Assembly: GCA_947644185.1 (NCBI GenBank)
Contig: CANRZC010000036.1
Span: 1 to 12,074, forward strand
Reading direction: 5' to 3'
Length of the DNA: 12,074 nucleotides
Source: an uncultured Acetatifactor sp.
GTDB lineage: Bacteria; Bacillota; Clostridia; Lachnospirales; Lachnospiraceae
Shown here: one piece after another, positions 6,818 through 12,074 of the stretch
Layout: the number at the start of each line of letters is the position of its first letter
Position numbering within the stretch: the stretch's first letter is position 1
Translations under genes and position numbers: made by a program
Notes under the pieces: model-generated
The model's input: only the letters and a program-made list of their open reading frames with translations
What the model was told of the DNA's origin: nothing
Databases searched by the model: none

Positions 6818-8155
6818 CTATTCCTTGGGTCTATTGCCCAGTGTGACTTCCAGTTCCAGATCCTCATACTGGCCATTTACCACACGCTTTACAGTGACCT
6901 TTGTGGTCTCACCTGCCTTGTAATACTCCACTAAGCTCTTTAGCTCCTGGCGGGTAGAAACCTTCTGACCATCAAATTTCACAATCACATCGCCCCGCTG
7001 GATACCTGCCTGCTCTGCAGCAGACCCTTCCGCGACATCGTATACATACACACCTCCCGGAATGCCCAGCATCTGTGTAATCTGCTCTGTTACGTCCTGC
7101 ATGGTGATTCCCATATAGCCTGCCTCGTCCTCTGCCACTTTATCCGTTCTGGTCTCCCGCTCTAGCAGGTCAGCGATAATGGGGCTGGCAGAGCTGATGG
7201 GAATGGCATAGCCCATACCTTCTACCTGGGAAGCAGCTATTTTGTTGGAATTGATACCAATGACTTCCCCGTTGATATTGAGCAGCGCACCGCCTGAGTT
7301 TCCAGGGTTGATAGCAGCATTGGTCTGGATAAAGATACCTGTGGAGCCATCGTCCAGGGTCATCTCCCGCTCCAGAGCGCTGATGATACCGTTGGTAACA
7401 GACTGTCCATAGCCCAATGCATTACCGATTGCAATCACAGGCATACCCAGCTTTAGGTTGTCGCTGTCCCCCATGGTGGCAATGGAGATGGCTTTCTTTG
7501 TCTCCTCAGACACATCCTTCAGCGACACTGCGATAACTGCCAGATCCATGTCTGCATCCGTGCCCTTGATATGCGCCTGTGCCACAGAACCGTCAATAAA
7601 AGTCACATCCAGTGAATCCATACCCTGTACTACATGATTGTTAGATACGATCAAAAGCTCATTATCATTTTCAGCTACGATAATGCCAGAGCCGCTGGCT
7701 GCACCCTGCTGGCTGTAGGTCTGCCCCCAGAAGGTAGTTCCGGTCTGGGTGTAGTTGTTCACAATGGATACCATCGCCGGCATCACTTCCTCTACTACAT
7801 TAGAGACATCCGAATTCACATAGGTAATGTTGTTAATATTTTTTAACCAGGACTCTCCTGTGTTATCCGGCACCTTTGGCTGTGCGGGATCGCTGGAGGA
7901 AACTTCTGCTGCATCCCCACCGGTTATCCGATCCACACCTATCTGTACTGCGTAGAAGCCTGCACCAGCAAACAGGCCGAACAGTAAGCCCAGCGTAATA
8001 CTCAGCATAAACTTGCGGAAGGTACCTTTCTTTTTTCCGCCCTTGGCAGGGTCAGGAACCATGACAAAATCCGTTCGCTGTCCTCTGTTACCATCTGTCT
8101 GATACGTGGAATAGCCGCCATTGTCAGAATTTACATAAATATCATTTTCGTACAT
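6818..8155 (-). CDS. htrA: Membrane-anchored HtrA/DegP-family serine protease with PDZ domain
   Basis: This 445-residue quality-control protease would act on misfolded proteins outside the membrane. A cytoplasmic N-terminus of about 48 residues ends in basic KGGKKKGTFRK and is followed by one membrane helix (50-72), so the protease domain is extracytoplasmic. The catalytic triad is His174 (SNNHVVQ), Asp204 (ADMDLAVI) and Ser287 (NPGNSGGAL). A single PDZ domain spans about 345-440 (GYMGITMQDV, then GSAAEQAGIQRGDVIVKFDG). This is the usual layout of Gram-positive HtrA. ATG 8155 is supported by GAGGAGGTAA. A TATACT (8210-8215) could be the -10 box, but no convincing -35 accompanies it. It sits between the polysaccharide operon and clpX, separated from clpX by a terminator and the repeat element. 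Confidence 0.95.
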   Translation of the reverse strand: MYENDIYVNSDNGGYSTYQTDGNRGQRTDFVMVPDPAKGGKKKGTFRKFMLSITLGLLFGLFAGAGFYAVQIGVDRITGGDAAEVSSSDPAQPKVPDNTGESWLKNINNITYVNSDVSNVVEEVMPAMVSIVNNYTQTGTTFWGQTYSQQGAASGSGIIVAENDNELLIVSNNHVVQGMDSLDVTFIDGSVAQAHIKGTDADMDLAVIAVSLKDVSEETKKAISIATMGDSDNLKLGMPVIAIGNALGYGQSVTNGIISALEREMTLDDGSTGIFIQTNAAINPGNSGGALLNINGEVIGINSNKIAASQVEGMGYAIPISSASPIIADLLERETRTDKVAEDEAGYMGITMQDVTEQITQMLGIPGGVYVYDVAEGSAAEQAGIQRGDVIVKFDGQKVSTRQELKSLVEYYKAGETTKVTVKRVVNGQYEDLELEVTLGNRPKE

Positions 8156-8230
8156 AATGATTACCTCCTCTATCTTGAAATCCTTTGGTGTTTCATCTTT
8201 ATGTACTTCAGTATATCTGCCAATTGTGAT

Positions 8231-8256
8231 AAAAATGTGTTCACTCCATGAAGTGA
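8231..8256 (-). terminator. Weak possible terminator of the polysaccharide operon
   Basis: On the minus strand TCACT and AGTGA arms with a six-base loop are followed by ACACATTTTT. The stem is only five or six pairs and the T-run is offset, so read-through into htrA is quite possible. Confidence 0.3.
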
Positions 8257-8266
8257 TTGTGAAAAA

Positions 8267-9196
8267 TCATTTTTTTTTGCTCCAATATTCCCTGTTTGAG
8301 GTCAGTTTCAGCACCAGACTGTGAGGTAGACTTTCATAATGCTTTCCCAACAGATATCCTGCATATTTGAAAGCGCACTGTACACAAAATCCTGGAAAGC
8401 GATACAATCGCTTTTTTTCTTTTAAATAATTCCAGGTCCCCTTCACCAGGCGCAGACCCTCAGACTCAGACGCTGCCATCCCAAACACCTCTGGATGCTG
8501 GGCTTGAGACACCCCCAGATCGAAATTCCGGTGGAGCTGCTGTAGATTGGTATAATTGTGGGAATGAATCACCTGGGCTGACGCCTCATAGGCGATTTTG
8601 TACCCTGCCTTTACCACTTTTGCCGCATACAGCATATCTTCATTAAAGATAGTGTGTGGTACAAATCCTCCTGTTTTATCGTAAATTTCTCTCTTATAAG
8701 CAGCGCACACATTGGAACAGAAAAAGGTCTTGATCCCCAGAGTCTCCAAGTCCTCCAAACCCTTTACCCTGGAGGTCTTCGGATAATTAAATTGTCTGGA
8801 GGCCTTCTCCAGCTCTGAGGAATACGCATCCGGCAGCTGCCTGGCATAAGCCACCGCCACCTTTCCAGTCAGATTTTGGGCTAATCGTTCCACCAGATGT
8901 CTGTCCACAGGCATGGCGTCCTGGGTCATCATCACAAAAATCTCTGCCTCTGAATACCCTATGGCCTGGTGTCTGGTTCCGCCGTGGTCGAAATCAGCTT
9001 TTTCCAGATGGTGTACCTCTGCCTTGGGATATCTCTGAGCAAACTCTTCTTCCTGTATCCGTTCCGCAAAATATTTCTTACCTGTATTCATGAGAATAAT
9101 CTTATGAATAGGTACAGACTGTTCCCCCAGCCTGTCCAGCAGAGCGAATAGCTCCTTACCTGGTTTGTATATGGGAATTATAATATCTATCTTCAA
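8267..9196 (-). CDS. Family 2 glycosyltransferase (rhamnosyltransferase-like)
   Basis: This 309-residue protein has a GT-A fold. It begins KIDIIIPIYKPGKELFALLD, the typical GT2 nucleotide-sugar strand and turn. FDHGGTRHQAI (69-79) and MMTQDAMP (89-96) follow, with QDA at the metal-binding position; NEDMLYAAKVVKAGYKI (185-201) gives the catalytic acidic pair. The FDHGGTR and TQDA forms are common in bacterial rhamnosyltransferases of the RfbF type, but the sugar cannot be fixed from sequence. No membrane helix is evident. The start is a TTG at 9196, supported by AAGGAGC seven bases upstream and by alignment to the usual N-terminus. It follows the LCP gene by 30 bases, so it is the third gene of the operon and probably adds a sugar to the lipid-linked polymer intermediate. 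Confidence 0.9.
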   Translation of the reverse strand: MKIDIIIPIYKPGKELFALLDRLGEQSVPIHKIILMNTGKKYFAERIQEEEFAQRYPKAEVHHLEKADFDHGGTRHQAIGYSEAEIFVMMTQDAMPVDRHLVERLAQNLTGKVAVAYARQLPDAYSSELEKASRQFNYPKTSRVKGLEDLETLGIKTFFCSNVCAAYKREIYDKTGGFVPHTIFNEDMLYAAKVVKAGYKIAYEASAQVIHSHNYTNLQQLHRNFDLGVSQAQHPEVFGMAASESEGLRLVKGTWNYLKEKKRLYRFPGFCVQCAFKYAGYLLGKHYESLPHSLVLKLTSNREYWSKKK

Positions 9197-9226
9197 ATTT
9201 TGCTCCTTGTCCTAAAGCTCTCCCTT

Positions 9227-10333
9227 TTATTGCATATAGGGTGCAGTATCGGACAGGATCTTCTGACTATATTCCTTCACACTGTCTGAAACCTTATAAT
9301 CGGTATCGTTAAACAGGAACTGATGCAGCCATGTCACATTGGATTCCAGATCGGTGGGAATGACGCAGGCTCCTTTGGCGCCCATGCTGGCATTTCCACG
9401 CATATCCGGCTGGGGAAATCCTTCCTCTTCCACAATTCTGTAATTCATGATATTACTCAAAAGCTTCAAGATATCCTGGGAGTCAAGACTGGTATAGATA
9501 TCATCGATACAGTCATTGAATATTGCTGTGAGAGTGGCCAAATCCATGTCCTTTGCCTTCTCCTCAATGGCTTTGATCACTTCTCTCTGACGAGCTGCCC
9601 GCTGGAAATCATCCCCCTTTGTCTGACGAATACGGCAGTAGGAAGCAGCCTGTACCCCATTGAGAAGCTGGTAGCCTGGCTCTGTCACTGGCGTGTATTC
9701 ACATTTCAGTACATTGGACACATCCACCTGATAATTGTTGATATGCTTCAGTTCCTCGCTGTCCACATCCACATAGATACCGCCCAGTCCGTCAATGACC
9801 TCGCTTAACCCCTTGTAGCCTACCGCAACAAAATTTGTGATATCCATGTCCAGATTCATGTTCAGCATCTTCACTGCCCGCTCTGCTCCCCCGTAGGAGT
9901 AGGCTCCATTACATTTCTGGTATTCATCTGTTTTCTGGGATTCATCCCTGCCAATGTTGAGATAAGTATCTCGATAAACGCTGACCAGTTTGATATCCCC
10001 GGTATCCATATTAATACTGGCAATCAAGGTGCTGTCACTGCGGCTTCCCTTGAACAACTGTCCATCTGTCTGGGCATCCACGCCAAAAAGCGCAATATTC
10101 ATATAGCCGTGCATGACACCACCCTCTTCCTTCATCTCCTGCACTTGAGAGGGTATTGCCAGCTTCTCCTCATCTAAAACCAGCACCTTAGGGCCGTCCG
10201 TTGTCTTGTTCATCACCAAATACAGCACCAGCACCATTACCAGGATGATGAGAATCTCAAAAGCAAAGAGAATCATTTTCCTTCTCTGCTTAGCAGCACG
10301 CTGTCTTCCATTTGTTTTTCCTCCAGTAGCCAT
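9227..10333 (-). CDS. LytR-CpsA-Psr (LCP) family glycopolymer ligase
   Basis: This 368-residue protein has a basic cytoplasmic tail (GGKTNGRQRAAKQRRK), one membrane helix (20-42) and an extracytoplasmic LCP domain from about residue 75. Conserved elements are ALFGVDAQ (81-88), SRSDSTL (97-103), SVYRDTY (118-124) and RIRQTKGDDFQRAARQRE (234-251), which hold the arginines and aspartates that bind the polyprenyl pyrophosphate. LCP enzymes move glycopolymers from undecaprenyl pyrophosphate to peptidoglycan. Its position directly behind the sugar-phosphate transferase (15-base gap) and before a glycosyltransferase points to attachment of the polymer made by this operon. ATG 10333 follows AAGGAGAGG. 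The family was long annotated as transcriptional attenuators, a role not implied here. Confidence 0.93.
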   Translation of the reverse strand: MATGGKTNGRQRAAKQRRKMILFAFEILIILVMVLVLYLVMNKTTDGPKVLVLDEEKLAIPSQVQEMKEEGGVMHGYMNIALFGVDAQTDGQLFKGSRSDSTLIASINMDTGDIKLVSVYRDTYLNIGRDESQKTDEYQKCNGAYSYGGAERAVKMLNMNLDMDITNFVAVGYKGLSEVIDGLGGIYVDVDSEELKHINNYQVDVSNVLKCEYTPVTEPGYQLLNGVQAASYCRIRQTKGDDFQRAARQREVIKAIEEKAKDMDLATLTAIFNDCIDDIYTSLDSQDILKLLSNIMNYRIVEEEGFPQPDMRGNASMGAKGACVIPTDLESNVTWLHQFLFNDTDYKVSDSVKEYSQKILSDTAPYMQ

Positions 10334-10348
10334 AAAATCCTCTCCTTA

Positions 10349-11755
10349 TCAGTAAGCATTTTTATTAATAAATCCTGTAAAAAATGTCATTAGAATTATC
10401 TTCAAATCAAACCATATGGTCCAGTTTTCAATGTAATAAATGTCGTATTCAATCCGTTTTCGGATGGAGGTATCTCCCCGCAGGCCATTCGCCTGGGCCC
10501 AGCCGGTAAGTCCAGGTCGCACCTGATGCTTCACCATATACCTGGGAATCTCTTCTTTGAATTTTTCCACAAACAGCGGGCGCTCTGGCCTAGGCCCTAC
10601 CAGGCTCATCTCACCTCGCAGGATATTGAATAGCTGGGGAAGCTCGTCTAGGCTGGTGCGCCGTAAAATCTTTCCCACTGGTGTAACCCTGGGGTCATTG
10701 CGCACTGTCCAGGCCTTTTTCTCCTCTCCTGGCGCCTGCCTCTCCATCGTGCGGAATTTATACATTGAAAAGGTTTTATTATGCAGCCCCACTCTCTCCT
10801 GCTTAAAAATAATAGGTCCCGGGCTGGTAAGCTTTATCAAAAATGCTGCCAACAGCATAATGGGCGCTGTGAGCACAATTCCAAACAGGGAGCCCACCAC
10901 GTCCATGATTCTCTTTATAATGATGTTTCCTGTGTTGGTCAGGGGCACATAGCGGATATTGATCACCGGCAAGCCCATCAGGTCCTCTGTATAAGGTTTG
11001 CTGGGAATGAGACTGTTATAGTCAGGAATAAACTTTGTGTGCACCCCAAATTTCTCACAGATCGCCACAATCCCTTCCAGATGATCATAATCCTGGAGGG
11101 ACAGTGAAATTGCAATCTCATCCAGCTTGTTCTCTGGCAGAATCACCTCTAGATTTGCCAGCCTGCCTAATACCTTAACCCCCTTATAGAGGGTCCCTGC
11201 CGGAATGTGATTGTCCAAAATTCCACAGGCCACATAGCCCCACTGTGGATTGTCCGCAAGCCTATCAATGTATTCCTCTGCCGCCCGAGAATAGCCTACC
11301 AGTAGAATGTGCTTCAGATTATAGCCTTTCTTTCGAATGGTTCGCAGTCCCCTGCGCAGGGCAAGCCGAAAACAGGATGTAAAAAACACATTGAAAATAT
11401 AAAAAAAGCCTATCACAGAACGAGAGAAATTGATCTCGCGGATAATCATATACAGGACAATAATCAGTGCAATGATCCCGATGGTATTGGCCTTGATGAT
11501 TCCAAAAATCTCAAACCGCCGGCGCACAGTCCGCTTGGGCGCATATACACTGCAAAAATAATAAATAAATACATAAAAAGGCAATATAAAAGGCAAAAGT
11601 CTCATATATTCCTTCAGAGGAAGTACGCCGATTCCTGGTCCGTCATTTAAAACATAAAATTTAAAAAGATAGGCCAATACAAAAGAAACCGTGGCAATGC
11701 CCACGTCTATAATGACCAGCAACCGGTTGAATACTTTCTGATTGTCCTTTATCAT
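10349..11755 (-). CDS. Polyprenyl-phosphate sugar-1-phosphate transferase (WcaJ/CpsE-like, exopolysaccharide priming)
   Basis: This 468-residue membrane enzyme would transfer a sugar-1-phosphate, probably glucose or galactose, from a UDP-sugar to undecaprenyl phosphate. This is the first step of polysaccharide assembly. Membrane helices near residues 11-34, 52-70, 88-106 and 112-126 precede a Rossmann-like domain (HILLVGYSRAAEEYIDRL, 149-166). The catalytic domain (275-468) has a hydrophobic re-entrant helix, SPGPIIFKQERVG (311-323), KFRTM (333-337), the catalytic pair in TSLDELPQ (Asp370, Glu371), LVGPRPE (385-391) and RPGLTGWAQANG (413-424). This is the full-length, multi-helix form. ATG 11755 is chosen because AGGTGG lies five bases upstream; an in-frame GTG at 11764 has no ribosome site. 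It is the first gene of the operon, behind a leader made of hairpin repeats. Confidence 0.95.
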   Translation of the reverse strand: MIKDNQKVFNRLLVIIDVGIATVSFVLAYLFKFYVLNDGPGIGVLPLKEYMRLLPFILPFYVFIYYFCSVYAPKRTVRRRFEIFGIIKANTIGIIALIIVLYMIIREINFSRSVIGFFYIFNVFFTSCFRLALRRGLRTIRKKGYNLKHILLVGYSRAAEEYIDRLADNPQWGYVACGILDNHIPAGTLYKGVKVLGRLANLEVILPENKLDEIAISLSLQDYDHLEGIVAICEKFGVHTKFIPDYNSLIPSKPYTEDLMGLPVINIRYVPLTNTGNIIIKRIMDVVGSLFGIVLTAPIMLLAAFLIKLTSPGPIIFKQERVGLHNKTFSMYKFRTMERQAPGEEKKAWTVRNDPRVTPVGKILRRTSLDELPQLFNILRGEMSLVGPRPERPLFVEKFKEEIPRYMVKHQVRPGLTGWAQANGLRGDTSIRKRIEYDIYYIENWTIWFDLKIILMTFFTGFINKNAY

Positions 11756-11772
11756 AAGCGCCACCTGACGTA

Positions 11773-11920
11773 TTTGCGAAGCCTGTAGTATAAGGTCTAT
11801 TGCAGGAACCGCTTCGCGAACCCTGCAGTCTTAGGTCTATTGCAGGAACCGCTTCGCGAACCCTGCAATCATAAGCCTACTACAGGAACCGCTCCGCGAA
11901 CCCTGTAGTCTAAGGTCCAT
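11773..11920. repeat. 40-bp tandem hairpin repeats in the polysaccharide operon leader
   Basis: Three full units (11793-11832, 11833-11872, 11873-11912) repeat with an exact 40-base period, with a partial unit at each side. Units 1 and 2 match at 38 of 40 bases; unit 3 matches unit 1 at 33 of 40. Each unit holds TGCAGG and CCTGCA arms around ACCGCTTCGCGAA-like loop sequence; in unit 3 the arms become TACAGG and CCTGTA, so pairing is kept. The right arm of one unit can also pair with the left arm of the next. The array lies between a TATAAT box and the start codon of the sugar-phosphate transferase. Confidence 0.9.
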
Positions 11921-11924
11921 TATA
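11919..11924 (-). promoter_or_regulatory. Possible -10 box of the polysaccharide operon
   Basis: A perfect TATAAT on the minus strand, directly behind seven T residues, would start transcription near 11912 at the edge of the repeat array. The hexamer 17 bases upstream (ATAAAA) is not a recognisable -35 box, which would fit an activator-dependent promoter or a chance match. Confidence 0.45.
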
Positions 11925-11953
11925 AAAAAAACTACTTATGATTTTATGAAGCT

Positions 11954-11987
11954 ATTTCTTAAGTTTTCTTAAGAAGCCTTAAGAAAT
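11954..11987. promoter_or_regulatory. 34-bp near-perfect palindrome with three CTTAAG boxes
   Basis: CTTAAG occurs at 11958, 11968 and 11978, exactly 10 bases apart. All lie on one dyad axis centred between 11970 and 11971; only two of the 17 base pairs mismatch. It lies about 50 bases upstream of the possible -10 box and has no T-tract on the minus-strand side. An activator or repressor site is more likely than a terminator. Confidence 0.55.
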
Positions 11988-12074
11988 TCAGGTAAAGCTG
12001 TCCCTGAATTTCCAGGTAATTTCTCAAATGCTTCCAACGAAAAGGGATTCGGTTGGCTCTTCCCTCTCTGGAAT
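11959..12074 (-). CDS. Possible 3' end of an upstream gene (partial)
   Basis: One minus-strand frame is open from the window edge to a TAA at 11959-11961 and reads about 37 residues, including RWKHLRNYLEIQGQLYLNFL near the end. The mix of basic, aromatic and aliphatic residues looks like a protein C-terminus, but nothing identifies it. A second frame is also open, to 11969, with a less protein-like sequence (PNPFSLEAFEKLPGNS). If the first frame is right, its last codons lie inside the CTTAAG palindrome. Confidence 0.3.
   Translation of the reverse strand, partial: SREGRANRIPFRWKHLRNYLEIQGQLYLNFLRLLKKT

Noticed and set aside
11793..11912. A CRISPR-like look: regularly spaced repeats at a 40-base period
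   Set aside because: The intervening 13 or so bases are also nearly the same in each unit, so there are no spacers. Only three units exist and no cas gene is present. It is a tandem repeat.

Overview
The window looks like a chromosomal segment of a low-to-mid G+C Clostridia bacterium, most likely Lachnospiraceae. Strong purine-rich ribosome sites (GGAGG-type) precede most genes. The HtrA, LCP and polyprenyl glycosylphosphotransferase proteins are of Gram-positive type. Every supported gene lies on the minus strand, so transcription runs from position 12074 towards 1; the taxon is an inference from style and gene content.

In transcription order, the window opens with a possible gene tail (11959-12074), then a regulatory region of about 200 bases. 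That region holds a 34-bp palindrome, a TATAAT box and an array of three 40-bp hairpin repeats. It leads into a compact surface-polysaccharide operon: a polyprenyl-phosphate sugar-1-phosphate transferase (10349-11755), a LytR-CpsA-Psr ligase (9227-10333) and a GT2 glycosyltransferase (8267-9196). These could start a glycopolymer on undecaprenyl phosphate, extend it, and attach it to peptidoglycan. A membrane-anchored HtrA serine protease (6818-8155) follows and ends in a clear terminator.

Next comes a stand-alone, divergent ClpX-like AAA+ ATPase (5024-6553) with its own promoter and a long-stemmed terminator. Then comes a metal-efflux unit: a 73-residue HMA metal-binding protein (4562-4783) and a Zn/Cd/Pb-type P1B ATPase (2509-4452). 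Its promoter carries a perfect inverted repeat of the kind bound by ArsR/SmtB metal sensors, although no such sensor is encoded here. The last unit has a good extended -10 promoter. It encodes a ParB/sulfiredoxin-like protein (1630-2256), a histidine-phosphatase-family protein (831-1565) and the N-terminal half of an ABC exporter (1-745, cut by the window edge).

The least explained signals are non-coding. Two copies of a structured element of about 90 bp (2382-2471 and 6666-6756) each sit directly behind a terminator and show a compensatory base-pair change. The 40-bp tandem hairpins in the polysaccharide leader also show a compensatory change. Among proteins, the ClpX variant has lost the RKH loop, and the ParB-like/phosphatase pair has no assigned function.
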